Source of the DNA: an uncultured Eubacteriales bacterium
Lineage (GTDB): Bacteria; Bacillota; Clostridia; Oscillospirales; Acutalibacteraceae
Assembly (NCBI GenBank): GCA_949299505.1
Contig: CASGAS010000002.1
Coordinates: 1-64,000 of the forward strand
Direction of reading: 5' to 3'
DNA length: 64,000 bases
Shown here: piece by piece, positions 8,582 through 16,741 of the stretch
Layout: each line of letters opens with the position of its first letter
Position numbering within the stretch: position 1 is the first letter of the stretch
The notes under the pieces: model-generated
What the model was told of the DNA's origin: nothing
Databases searched by the model: none
The model's input: the letters and a program-made list of their open reading frames with translations, nothing else
Program-made: the position numbers and the translations under genes

Positions 8582-10489
8582 TCAGAAGTCCAGCCATTCC
8601 GCGCTGTCTGCGTCGGAGGGCATGCGCCAGTCGCCGCGCGGCGAAAGGCTGACGGAGCCGACCTTCGGCCCGTCCGGCAGGCAGGAGCGCTTGAACTGGT
8701 TTGTAAAAAACCGCCGCAAAAAGAGCCGCAGCCAGGCTTCCAGCTGCTCGGGGGTGTATTCCCGGAACGTCCGCGCCGCCAAGAACAAAAGCTTTTGCGG
8801 GCGCGTGCCGAACCGCAGGAAATGATAGAGGAAAAAGTCGTGCACGGCATAGGGGCCGAGCGTCTCTTCAGTTTTCTGCTGAATGTTGCCCGCTTCGTCG
8901 GGCGGCAGCAGCTCGGGGCTGACGGGCGTGTCCAAAATATCGTGCAAAATGGCGGCGGTATCGGCGGGCAAATGCTCGGCTTCGTTTTCAACCAGGTGCC
9001 GGACAAGCGTTTTCGGCACGCCGCAGTTGACGCTGTACATGCTCATGTGGTCCGCGTTGTAAGTGCACCAGCCCAGCGCAAGCTCGCTTAAGTCGCCGGT
9101 TCCGACCAAAAGACCGCCGTGTTTGTTGGCAAGGTCCATCAGGATTTGCGTGCGTTCGCGCGCCTGCGTGTTTTCATAGGTCACGTCGTGTACCGCGGGG
9201 TCATGTCCGATATCACGCATATGCTGGAGCGCCGCATCCCGAATGGGGATTTCCAAAAGCCGTGCGCCAAAGGCCTCTACCAGCGCACAGGCGTTTTGAT
9301 AGGTGCGATTCGTCGTACCGAAGCCCGGCATCGTTACGCACAGCAGGCGCTCGGCGGGCAGCCCCAAAATCTGCAGGCTGCGCGCACAGACCAGCAACGT
9401 GAGCGTCGAGTCAAGCCCGCCGGAAATCCCGACAACCGCGCACTTTGCGCCGGTATGGGCCATGCGTTTTGCAAGCGCGTGGCTTTGCATGGACAAAATT
9501 TCACGGCAGCGTGCATCCTTTTCCTGTTCGTCGGCGGGAACGAACGGGTACTTCGGAACGGTTCGCTCTACAAATTCCAACGGCGTGCAGGGCAGGTGAA
9601 TACGCGAAGCGACGACGGATACGGGGGAAGCGTGGGCCGCGTTGTCTCCGAACGAGCCGTCGCGGCGGCGCTCCGCAGCGAGACGGTCGAGGTCAATGTC
9701 GGCAACGGCGCGGCTGCCGTGAAACGCAAACCGCTCCCCCTCAGAAAGAACGGCCCCGTTTTCCGCTACGGTGCACGCCCCCGAAAAGACAAGGTCGGTC
9801 GTCGATTCCCCGACGCCGGCGGACGCGTAGACGTAGGCGCAGAAGCATTTGGCGCTCTGCATGGCAATCAGATTTTTCCGGTACGCGTCCTTGGTAACGG
9901 CTTCGTTGCTTGCCGAAAGGTTGGCAATGACGTTAGCGCCGGCAAGGCACAGCGCGGTGCTCGGCGGCGTCGGAACCCACAGGTCTTCGCAAAGCTCCAC
10001 GCCCAGCGTAACCGTGTCGGAAAGGCGGATAAGCGTCTGCCCGAACGGGACGCTTTGACCGGCAAGGCACACTTCGCCGTGAACGCCGTCGCCGCTTGCG
10101 AACCAGCGCTTTTCATAATATTCGTTGTAATTCGGCAGATACGTTTTGGGAATGACCGAAAGCACAGCGCCGTTTTGCAGAACCGCCGCGCAGTTGTAAA
10201 GGCGGCCCTGGTAGGCAAGCGGCAGGCCGATGCAGACGGCGATATCCGTATCCGCGGTTGCTTTCGTCAATTCGGAAAGCGCTTCTTCGCACGCGTCAAG
10301 CAGCGTCTGCTGCAAAAACAGGTCGCCGCAGGTGTATGCGGATAAGTACAGCTCTGGAAAAACCAAAAGCCCTATGTGGCGCGCTTTCGCGTCTTCTATA
10401 GCGGAAAGCGCCATATTGAGATTTTGACGAACGCCGCCGACGGTGACGCGCGGCGAAACCGCTGCGACTTTCAAAAATCCGCTGTTCAT
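8582..10489 (-). CDS. nadE: Glutamine-dependent NAD+ synthetase
   Basis: Last step of NAD synthesis: amidates deamido-NAD using ammonia released from glutamine. The 635-aa protein has an N-terminal nitrilase-type glutaminase domain (GLLVFPELYLSAYTCGD, then the catalytic-Cys region GVELCEDLWVP). A C-terminal ATP-dependent synthetase domain carries the P-loop GISGGLDSTLTLL and TGDLSELALGWCTYN. The start ATG at 10489 is set by GGGGAGG just upstream; the further in-frame extension is hydrophobic leader-like sequence lying in the promoter. It is monocistronic and divergent from the aminotransferase at 10623. Confidence 0.95.
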   Translation of the reverse strand: MNSGFLKVAAVSPRVTVGGVRQNLNMALSAIEDAKARHIGLLVFPELYLSAYTCGDLFLQQTLLDACEEALSELTKATADTDIAVCIGLPLAYQGRLYNCAAVLQNGAVLSVIPKTYLPNYNEYYEKRWFASGDGVHGEVCLAGQSVPFGQTLIRLSDTVTLGVELCEDLWVPTPPSTALCLAGANVIANLSASNEAVTKDAYRKNLIAMQSAKCFCAYVYASAGVGESTTDLVFSGACTVAENGAVLSEGERFAFHGSRAVADIDLDRLAAERRRDGSFGDNAAHASPVSVVASRIHLPCTPLEFVERTVPKYPFVPADEQEKDARCREILSMQSHALAKRMAHTGAKCAVVGISGGLDSTLTLLVCARSLQILGLPAERLLCVTMPGFGTTNRTYQNACALVEAFGARLLEIPIRDAALQHMRDIGHDPAVHDVTYENTQARERTQILMDLANKHGGLLVGTGDLSELALGWCTYNADHMSMYSVNCGVPKTLVRHLVENEAEHLPADTAAILHDILDTPVSPELLPPDEAGNIQQKTEETLGPYAVHDFFLYHFLRFGTRPQKLLFLAARTFREYTPEQLEAWLRLFLRRFFTNQFKRSCLPDGPKVGSVSLSPRGDWRMPSDADSAEWLDF

Positions 10490-10517
10490 GGCATGACCTC
10501 CCCAAAAGGATAGTTTT

Positions 10518-10546
10518 ATTATATAGAATTTGACGGAAAGAAGCAA
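10518..10546 (-). promoter_or_regulatory. Sigma-A promoter of nadE
   Basis: On the minus strand: -35 TTGCTT (10541-10546), 17-bp spacer, -10 TATAAT (10518-10523). It lies about 30 bp before the nadE start. Confidence 0.7.
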
Positions 10547-10565
10547 GAGTCGATTCGGCGGCTTG

Positions 10566-10593
10566 TTGACAATCCGGCGATTTGGGGTAAAAT
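10566..10593 (+). promoter_or_regulatory. Sigma-A promoter of the aminotransferase
   Basis: -35 TTGACA (10566-10571), 16-bp spacer, -10 TAAAAT (10588-10593), about 30 bp before the GTG start. It is back-to-back with the nadE promoter. Confidence 0.7.
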
Positions 10594-10622
10594 AGTAGGA
10601 ACGATCGAAAGGAGTGCTTTTT

Positions 10623-11840
10623 GTGCGTACCTACGAAAAGTCAAAAAAGCTCGATCACGTCTGTTACGACATCCGCGGACCGGTGCTTGACGAAGCCGAC
10701 CGCATGTCGGCAAACGGCGTGCGAATCTTAAAGCTCAATATCGGCAACCCTGCGCCGTTTCATTTTACAGCGCCGGATGAAATTATCCGGGACATGATTC
10801 ATACCCTGACCGACGCGGAAGGGTATTCGGAATCCAAGGGGATTTTCTCTGCACGCAAGGCCATTATGCAGTATTGTCAGCTGAAAGGCATTTCCGGCGT
10901 CGACGTAGACGATATCTATACGGGAAACGGCGTCAGCGAGCTGATTACCATGTCCATGCAGGGCCTTTTGGACAACGGCGACGAGATTTTGCTGCCGGCG
11001 CCGGACTATCCGCTTTGGACGGCGTCCGTTTCCCTGGCGGGCGGCACGCCGGTGCATTACATGTGCGACGAGCAAAACGAATGGAACCCGGATATTGCGG
11101 ATTTGGAAAGCAAGATTACATCGCGCACAAAGGGAATCGTGCTTATTAACCCCAACAACCCGACCGGCGCGCTGTATTCGCGCGAGGTGCTCGAGGCGGT
11201 CGTGCGCATCGCGGATAAATACGGTCTGATTCTGTTTTCCGACGAAATTTACGACCGCCTTGTTATGGACGGCCTTACGCATATTTCCATAGCGTCTTTG
11301 GCGCCGCACGTCCCGTGCGTGACCTTTAACGGCCTTTCCAAGTCTCACCGCGTTGCGGGCTTCCGGTGCGGCTGGATGGTTATAAGCGGCGACAAGAGCC
11401 GGATAAAAGGGTATATCGAGGGCTTAAACCTGCTTTCGTCCATGCGGCTTTGCTCCAACGTCCCGGCGCAGCACATCATCCAGACCGCGTTGGGCGGCTA
11501 CCAGAGCGCCGACGAGCTGCTTTGCCCCGGCGGCCGCATTTACGAGCAGCGCGCGTTTATCTACAACGCCCTAAATGCCATTGACGGCGTTTCCGCCGTT
11601 AAGCCGAAGGCCGCGTTTTATATCTTCCCGCGGCTGGACAAATCGAAATTCAACATAAAGGACGACGAGCGCTTTGTGCTCGATTTTCTGCGCAAAAAGA
11701 AAATTCTGCTTGTGCAGGGGACGGCTTTCAACTATCCGGAGCCAGACCATGTGCGCATCGTCTATCTGCCGACGGTTAAGGAGCTCGGACGAGCGACGGA
11801 CGAACTTCGCGACTTTTTGCAAACCTATTCGCAGGCGTAA
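10623..11840 (+). CDS. alaA: PLP-dependent alanine aminotransferase, AlaA-like
   Basis: Class I/II aminotransferase of 405 aa that closely resembles E. coli AlaA (glutamate-pyruvate transaminase). Shared stretches include VCYDIRGPVLDEA near the N-terminus, LKLNIGNPAPFHF, YTGNGVSELI, PAPDYPLWTA, NPNNPTGALYSREV, SDEIYDRL, the PLP-lysine motif FNGLSKSHRVAGFRCGWM, and SSMRLCSNVPAQHIIQTALGGY. The GTG at 10623 is chosen because AAAGGAG lies 9 bases upstream; a GTG at 10614 would sit directly on it. Function as alanine/pyruvate transaminase is inferred from homology. Confidence 0.88.
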   Translation: MRTYEKSKKLDHVCYDIRGPVLDEADRMSANGVRILKLNIGNPAPFHFTAPDEIIRDMIHTLTDAEGYSESKGIFSARKAIMQYCQLKGISGVDVDDIYTGNGVSELITMSMQGLLDNGDEILLPAPDYPLWTASVSLAGGTPVHYMCDEQNEWNPDIADLESKITSRTKGIVLINPNNPTGALYSREVLEAVVRIADKYGLILFSDEIYDRLVMDGLTHISIASLAPHVPCVTFNGLSKSHRVAGFRCGWMVISGDKSRIKGYIEGLNLLSSMRLCSNVPAQHIIQTALGGYQSADELLCPGGRIYEQRAFIYNALNAIDGVSAVKPKAAFYIFPRLDKSKFNIKDDERFVLDFLRKKKILLVQGTAFNYPEPDHVRIVYLPTVKELGRATDELRDFLQTYSQA

Positions 11841-11849
11841 GTACAGCAA

Positions 11850-11884
11850 CGGCGGTCTGCCGGGAAATCCCGACAGGCCGCCGC
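11850..11884. terminator. Hairpin between convergent genes, probable terminator
   Basis: An imperfect inverted repeat, arms CGGCGGTCTG and CAGGCCGCCG with CGGGA/TCCCG continuing inward, lies between the aminotransferase stop and the convergent SASP gene. T-tracts on both sides are poor, so termination is likely but not strong. Confidence 0.5.
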
Positions 11885-11906
11885 TTTGTCCGAAAAGATG
11901 GGATTG

Positions 11907-12098
11907 TTATTTCATGCCGTCTTCATAGGCCTTGATCATCTTTTTGACCATCTGGCCGCCGACAGAACCCGCCTGCTTCGAGGTCAGGTCGCCATTATAG
12001 CCCTGCTTGAGGTTGACGCCCACTTCGGAGGCAGCCTCCATCTTGAACTTGTCAAGCGCCGCACGGGCCTCGGGAACAACGTTCTTTTTGCTCGCCAT
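11907..12098 (-). CDS. Alpha/beta-type small acid-soluble spore protein
   Basis: DNA-coating protein that protects the dormant spore chromosome and is degraded at germination. The 63-aa sequence has both family signatures: the protease (GPR) cleavage region KFKMEAASEVGV and the DNA-binding part GYNGDLTSKQAGSVGGQMVKKMI. AGGAG precedes the ATG. It is divergent from spoIIID. Which ssp paralogue it matches cannot be said from this window, so no symbol is given. Confidence 0.95.
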   Translation of the reverse strand: MASKKNVVPEARAALDKFKMEAASEVGVNLKQGYNGDLTSKQAGSVGGQMVKKMIKAYEDGMK

Positions 12099-12203
12099 TT
12101 CTTAACACTCCTTTTCATGCAGATTTGCGTTTGCAGTCATAGTCTGCGGCGCACGCGGCGCAATATCCTTGCAAATTCCTACTAATGCTGTCAAAATGAT
12201 GCA

Positions 12204-12232
12204 GCATAAATTTTTGCCCTCCAACATATGTA
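12204..12232 (+). promoter_or_regulatory. Candidate sigma-E promoter of spoIIID
   Basis: GCATAAA (12204-12210), a 14-bp gap, then CATATGTA (12225-12232) resembles the mother-cell sigma-E pattern (-35 with ATA, -10 CATACA-like). spoIIID of Bacillus is transcribed by sigma-E, which supports the reading; the match is partial. Confidence 0.45.
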
Positions 12233-12248
12233 TTACCGACATCGGTAA
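12233..12248. repeat. Perfect palindrome upstream of spoIIID
   Basis: TTACCGACATCGGTAA is a perfect 7-bp inverted repeat with a 2-base centre. It sits between the candidate sigma-E -10 and the GGAGG ribosome site (12249-12253), so it would cover the transcription start or the first bases of the leader. It could be an operator or a small hairpin. Confidence 0.6.
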
Positions 12249-12261
12249 GGAGGGCATGATC

Positions 12262-12522
12262 GTGCATGACACTGTAGAGGACCGCGCCGTAGAACTCGGC
12301 GAATATATCGTTACGAACAAGGCGACGGTGCGCGCCGCCGCCAAGGTGTTCGGCATCAGCAAAAGCACGGTGCATATGGACGTTGCCAGCCGCCTTTCGC
12401 GCATCAGCCCGTCTTTGTACCATGAGGTTCGCGAAGTGCTTGACGTCAACAAGGCGCAGCGGCATATCCGCGGGGGACTGGCGACGCGGGAAAAGTACAA
12501 AACGGCGCAGCAGGAAAAATGA
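12262..12522 (+). CDS. spoIIID: Sporulation transcriptional regulator SpoIIID
   Basis: Mother-cell DNA-binding switch protein that acts between sigma-E and sigma-K. The 86-aa sequence aligns with Bacillus SpoIIID from its first residues (HDTVEDRAVELGEYIV). The helix-turn-helix is TVRAAAKVFGISKSTVHMD, followed by the conserved C-terminal RHIRGGLATREKYK. The GTG at 12262 is chosen because it matches the Bacillus N-terminus and lies 8 bases after GGAGG; an in-frame ATG at 12256 is too close to that site. The gene is monocistronic with a strong terminator. Confidence 0.93.
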   Translation: MHDTVEDRAVELGEYIVTNKATVRAAAKVFGISKSTVHMDVASRLSRISPSLYHEVREVLDVNKAQRHIRGGLATREKYKTAQQEK

Positions 12523-12527
12523 GGGAG

Positions 12528-12554
12528 ACCGCGGCAGCGTTGCCGCGGTTTTTT
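12528..12554 (+). terminator. Intrinsic terminator after spoIIID
   Basis: Nine-base perfect stem ACCGCGGCA / TGCCGCGGT with loop GCGT, followed by a run of T. Confidence 0.92.
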
Positions 12555-12585
12555 CTGTTTCCGGCAAAAAATTTCAAAATAAGCC

Positions 12586-12614
12586 TTGTATTGCCTGCGG
12601 TTTTTCTATATAAT
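12586..12614 (+). promoter_or_regulatory. Sigma-A promoter of ileS
   Basis: -35 TTGTAT (12586-12591), 17-bp spacer, -10 TATAAT (12609-12614). The predicted leader is only about 36 nt, which leaves no space for a T-box. Confidence 0.65.
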
Positions 12615-12656
12615 ATTTTTCTGTATGATACTTTGTACCGAAAGGTGGCGTACCTC

Positions 12657-15600
12657 GTGGCAGAAGAGAAAAACAAGTTCGTAGAGCTTGAACACGAGAT
12701 GATGGATTTCTGGGAGCGCGAGCATTGCTTCGAGAAATTGGTGGAAAAGAACCGCGGCAACAAAATGTTCCGCTTTTTGGACGGCCCCATTACGGCGAAC
12801 AACCCAATGGGTATTCATCATGCATGGGGGCGCAGCATCAAGGATATTTTCATTCGGTATCACGCGATGAACGGCTGCGACTGCCGCTATCAGAACGGCT
12901 TTGACTCGCAGGGCCTGTGGGTCGAGGTTGAGGTCGAAAAGCAGCTTGGCTTCCAGACCAAAAAGGACATCGAGAACTACGGGATGGACAAGTTCACCCA
13001 GGCCTGCAAGGACCGCGTCAAGCACTTTTCCTCCATTATCACCGAGCAGTCTAAGCGTCTCGGGCAGTGGATGGACTGGGACCATTCCTATTTTACCAAC
13101 ACGGACGAAAATATCGAGGGCATCTGGCACTTCCTGAAGACCTGCGACGACCACGGCTGGATTCAGCGGGAGTATAAGCCCATGCCCTGGTGCCCGCGCT
13201 GCGGTACTTCGCTTTCCGAGCACGAAATGACGGGTTCGTATAAGCTGATGACGCACAACGCCGTCTTTTTCAAGCTTCCCGTTTTGGAGCTGAACAGCAA
13301 GATCCTGGTGTGGACCACGACGCCCTGGACGCTGTCGTCCAACGTGGCGCTGGCGGTGAATCCGGATATCGACTATGTCGAGGTGCGCATCAAAAGCGAC
13401 GACCAGACGCTGTATCTTGCGAAAAACGCCATCCCGGTTCTCGGCGATGATAAAATCGAGGTTGTCCGCGGCTTAAAGGGCAGCGAGCTTGTCGGGCTTC
13501 ATTTTGAGACCTGCTTCCCGTATCTGCCGGCGCAGGCGGGCATCGAGCACAAAATCGTCGCGTGGGAGGACGTTGCGGCCGACGAGGGTACGGGCGTTGT
13601 GCATATTGCGCCCGGCTGCGGTATTGAGGACTTTGAACTCGGCGAACGCATCGGCCTTCCCAAGGTTATGCCCATTGACGACATGGGTATATACCTTGAT
13701 GGCTTTGACTGGATGACCGGCAAGGACAGCCACGCGATAGCCGACGAGGTGTTCGAGCACTTAAAGGCGGACAACAAGCTCTACAAGGTCGAGCCGCATG
13801 AGCACAGCTATCCCGTTTGCTGGCGCTGCAAGTCGGAGGTTGTGTTCCGGCTTGTTCCGGCGTGGTATATCCGCACGGAAGAAATCAAGCCGAAGCTCAT
13901 TGAGGCTGCCGCCGCCGTCAAATGGGAGCCCGCCTCCAACGGCAAGCGTATGCATGACTGGCTGACAAATATGGGCGACTGGAACATTTCGCGCAAACGC
14001 TATTATGGCATGCCGCTGCCGTTTTATCCGTGCGACTGCGGCCATACGACGGTCGTCGGCTCCAAAGCGCAGCTGCGCGAACTGGCCGTCGACCCCCAAA
14101 AAGTCGACGCCCTGCCGGAGCTGCACCGTCCCTGGGTAGACGAAATTGAAATTCGCTGCCCGCACTGCGGCAAACCGGTGCGCCGCGTGTCGGAAATCGG
14201 CGACGTTTGGCTCGACGCGGGCATCGTGCCTTTCTCGACGCTTAAATATTTCAGCGACAAGGCGTACTGGGAAAAGAATTTCCCCGCCGAATGGGTCACC
14301 GAAATGCACGAGCAGGTGCGGCTGTGGTTCTATTCGCTGTTGTTTATGAGCGTAGTTCTCGAGGGGCGCGCGCCGTATGAACGTGTGCTGACGAATAGCG
14401 CCGTCGTTGCGGAGGACGGCTCCAAATTTTCCAAAACCGGCTTCATGATTCAATTCGACGAGGCCGCCGAGCGCATCGGCGCCGATACGGTCCGCTACAT
14501 GTATGCGGGCGCGCCGGTCGCCAGCGACGTGCGTTTCGGTTACAATTTGGGCGACGAGGCGCGCCGCAAGCTGCTGTCGTTCTGGAACATTTACACGTTC
14601 TTTGAGACATACGCAAAAATCGACAAGCCGAATTTTGATGGCTATGTGCCCGACAAGAGCAAAATGACGCCGACCGATTTGTGGCTGACGGTGCGCACAA
14701 ATGAATTCCTTGCGCGCGCCAAGGCGTGCTACGACGACTACAAGGTCTATTTGCTTGTCAAGGATTTTGAAGTCTTTGTAGACGATATTTCCAACTGGTA
14801 TGTCCGCGTCAACCGCCGCCGCTTCTGGAAAGCGGACGACGAGCAGGACAAGCAGCTTGCGTACTGGGTGCTCTTCCATGCGCTCAATACCGCCGTGCAG
14901 GTTATGGCGCCGGTCATTCCGTTCATGACGGAGTATATCTGGCAGAACCTGACGCGAAAAGTGCTTCCAAGCGCGCCGATTTCCGTCCATTTGAGCGACT
15001 GGCCGCAGCCGCTTGCGGACTTCCAAAATGACGGCATTATTGAGCAGACCGCGTTTGTGCGCGAGACGATTGCCGTCGCCATGCGCCTGCGCAACGAGCA
15101 GCAGCTCAAGGTTCGTCAGCCGCTGGCTGCGATGTACGTCTGCTGCGATGCCGATGCGGCGGATAAGCTGCGGGTTTTCGAGAAGAATATCCTTGACGAA
15201 TTAAACGTCAAGTCCATGCAGTATCTTTCGTCCGCCGACGCGCTGGAGGACAAATACCTGACCGTTAACTTCAAGGTTGCGGGCGCGGTTCTTAAACAAA
15301 ACGTCAACAAAATGAAGCAGGCGCTCGAGACGCTTTCCGACGCGGAAATGCAGGCGGCCGTGTCTGCGGTAGAAGCAGGGGAGACCCTCTCGGTTCCCGG
15401 CTTTGACGGCAGCTTTGACGCGTCGCTCTTCACCGTCTCTACGCGGACAAAGTCCGGTATTGTTTCCGCCGAGCTGGCAAACGGCGCCGCCGTCGTCGCG
15501 CTGGATACAAAGCTTACCGACGCGCTTGTGCGCGAGGGCCTGGTGCGCGATGTTGTCCGGCAGTGCCAGCTGGCGCGCAAAGAGGCGGGCTATGAGGTCG

Positions 15601-15794
15601 AGCAGCGTGTGTGCGTTTCCATTTGCACGGACAACGCGCAGATTGCCGACGCGCTTGCCGAAAAGCAGGCGTATCTCTGCGCCGAGCTGCTCGCAAAGGA
15701 CGTTTCCATCGGCAAGGCGCTGGAAGCGCCCGACTACACAAAAGAAGCTGAAATTGCCGGCAGCGCCGTGACGCTGTCGGTGCGTAAAGCATAA
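12657..15794 (+). CDS. ileS: Isoleucine--tRNA ligase (long, eukaryote-like class)
   Basis: Charges tRNA-Ile and edits misactivated valine. The 1045-aa protein carries the HIGH-equivalent MGIHHAWGRS and the KMSKS-equivalent EDGSKFSKTG. An internal CP1 editing domain shows VWTTTPWTLSSNVALAV, and the anticodon-binding region WYVRVNRRRFW and a long C-terminal extension follow. The HHAWG and KFSKT variants plus the length fit the eukaryote/archaea-like IleRS group, some members of which tolerate mupirocin (family knowledge, not shown here). The GTG at 12657 follows AAAGGTGG by 8 bases; longer in-frame readings run into the promoter. The usual Firmicute ileS T-box is absent. Confidence 0.94.
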   Translation: MAEEKNKFVELEHEMMDFWEREHCFEKLVEKNRGNKMFRFLDGPITANNPMGIHHAWGRSIKDIFIRYHAMNGCDCRYQNGFDSQGLWVEVEVEKQLGFQTKKDIENYGMDKFTQACKDRVKHFSSIITEQSKRLGQWMDWDHSYFTNTDENIEGIWHFLKTCDDHGWIQREYKPMPWCPRCGTSLSEHEMTGSYKLMTHNAVFFKLPVLELNSKILVWTTTPWTLSSNVALAVNPDIDYVEVRIKSDDQTLYLAKNAIPVLGDDKIEVVRGLKGSELVGLHFETCFPYLPAQAGIEHKIVAWEDVAADEGTGVVHIAPGCGIEDFELGERIGLPKVMPIDDMGIYLDGFDWMTGKDSHAIADEVFEHLKADNKLYKVEPHEHSYPVCWRCKSEVVFRLVPAWYIRTEEIKPKLIEAAAAVKWEPASNGKRMHDWLTNMGDWNISRKRYYGMPLPFYPCDCGHTTVVGSKAQLRELAVDPQKVDALPELHRPWVDEIEIRCPHCGKPVRRVSEIGDVWLDAGIVPFSTLKYFSDKAYWEKNFPAEWVTEMHEQVRLWFYSLLFMSVVLEGRAPYERVLTNSAVVAEDGSKFSKTGFMIQFDEAAERIGADTVRYMYAGAPVASDVRFGYNLGDEARRKLLSFWNIYTFFETYAKIDKPNFDGYVPDKSKMTPTDLWLTVRTNEFLARAKACYDDYKVYLLVKDFEVFVDDISNWYVRVNRRRFWKADDEQDKQLAYWVLFHALNTAVQVMAPVIPFMTEYIWQNLTRKVLPSAPISVHLSDWPQPLADFQNDGIIEQTAFVRETIAVAMRLRNEQQLKVRQPLAAMYVCCDADAADKLRVFEKNILDELNVKSMQYLSSADALEDKYLTVNFKVAGAVLKQNVNKMKQALETLSDAEMQAAVSAVEAGETLSVPGFDGSFDASLFTVSTRTKSGIVSAELANGAAVVALDTKLTDALVREGLVRDVVRQCQLARKEAGYEVEQRVCVSICTDNAQIADALAEKQAYLCAELLAKDVSIGKALEAPDYTKEAEIAGSAVTLSVRKA

Positions 15795-15809
15795 AAGGAG
15801 AGAAAACAG

Positions 15810-16016
15810 ATGCTCAAAGAAGTAACCAAAGATATGACCATCGGCGATATTTTAGACGCCGACCGTGAGACAGTGCCGTTCTTCCTGGAAATGGGGATGC
15901 ACTGCCTCGGCTGCCCCGCCTCGCGCGGCGAAACGCTGGAACAGGCGTGTGAGGTCCACGGCGTGAACGCAGACGAGCTGGTCGCGAAGATCAACGCGTT
16001 CCTGCAATCGAAATGA
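15810..16016 (+). CDS. DUF1858 domain protein
   Basis: A 68-aa single-domain protein of the DUF1858 type, also found as the N-terminal domain of ScdA/Ric iron-sulfur repair proteins. Seen are MTIGDILDADRE, the GMHCLGCPASRGETLEQAC motif with its CxxC pair, and HGVNADELVAKIN. The cysteines suggest a redox or metal role, but the function of stand-alone copies is not established. It lies 15 bp after ileS with an AAGGAG site and is followed by a hairpin. Confidence 0.85.
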   Translation: MLKEVTKDMTIGDILDADRETVPFFLEMGMHCLGCPASRGETLEQACEVHGVNADELVAKINAFLQSK

Positions 16017-16026
16017 CCGTGCTTCG

Positions 16027-16058
16027 GGGCGCAGCTTTGGCTGCGCCCTGCGTATTTT
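16027..16058 (+). terminator. GC-rich hairpin after the DUF1858 gene
   Basis: Nine-base perfect stem GGGCGCAGC / GCTGCGCCC with loop TTTG. The T-tract is displaced and interrupted (TGCGTATTTT). It may end or attenuate transcription from ileS before trmK, which has no obvious promoter of its own. Confidence 0.55.
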
Positions 16059-16066
16059 AACGAGAT

Positions 16067-16741
16067 ATGCTGCATTTAACACCAAGGCTTTCCGTGGTGG
16101 CCGGGCTTGTGCGCCCCTGCAAAACGGTGGCGGATATCGGTACGGACCATGCCTATGTGCCGGCCTATCTGCTGCAAACGGGCACAGCGCAGCGCGCCAT
16201 TGCTGCCGACATCCACGAAAAGCCGCTTGAAAACGCAAAAAAGACGCTGGAGCGGTTCGGCCTGTCAGAACGCGTGGAGCTTCGTCTTTCGGACGGGCTG
16301 CAAAATTTTCGAGCGGGGGAAGCGGACGCTTTTGTGGTTGCCGGCATGGGCGGCGAGCAGATTGCCGCGATGCTTGCCGCCGCTTCGTGGCTGCAGGCGC
16401 CCGGGATTCAGCTTGTTCTCCAGCCGATGACGCATGGCGAGGATGTTCGCCGCGCGCTGCGGGAAAACGGCTTTTCGCGTGTTGCGGAACATACCGTCGC
16501 GGAGGGAAAGCATCTGTATCTTGTCCTTTCCGCGCTGTGGACAGGCGAAATGCAAACCGTTTCGCCCGCGTTTGACTATATCGGCGCGCTGCGGCCCAAA
16601 CAGCGCGAAACAGACCGACTGTTCCTTGCGCGCACTGCCGCGCGGCTTCAAAAGAAGGCGGATGCGCTGCGCGAAAAAGACCCCGCGTCGGCGCAAGAGC
16701 TTGATTTTATCTTACAGGAGGTTCAAAATGCTTGCCGGTGA
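16067..16741 (+). CDS. trmK: tRNA (adenine-22-N1)-methyltransferase TrmK
   Basis: Rossmann-fold SAM methyltransferase making m1A22 in tRNA of Gram-positive bacteria. The 224-aa sequence shows VADIGTDHAYVPAYLL (SAM motif I), AIAADIHEKPLENA, VVAGMGGEQIAAML and LQPMTHGEDVRRAL, all typical of TrmK/YqfN. It overlaps the following Nif3-like gene by 14 bp, the same pairing as yqfN-yqfO in Bacillus. Confidence 0.92.
   Translation: MLHLTPRLSVVAGLVRPCKTVADIGTDHAYVPAYLLQTGTAQRAIAADIHEKPLENAKKTLERFGLSERVELRLSDGLQNFRAGEADAFVVAGMGGEQIAAMLAAASWLQAPGIQLVLQPMTHGEDVRRALRENGFSRVAEHTVAEGKHLYLVLSALWTGEMQTVSPAFDYIGALRPKQRETDRLFLARTAARLQKKADALREKDPASAQELDFILQEVQNACR

Noticed and set aside
9119..10345. 408-codon plus-strand frame opposite nadE
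   Set aside because: nadE has all catalytic motifs; the opposite frame has no recognisable domain.
12530..12656. T-box riboswitch upstream of ileS
   Set aside because: The promoter-to-start distance is too short and no T-box sequence (TGGNACCGCG-like) is present.
13761..15026. 421-codon minus-strand frame opposite ileS
   Set aside because: Antisense shadow of a clear aminoacyl-tRNA synthetase.
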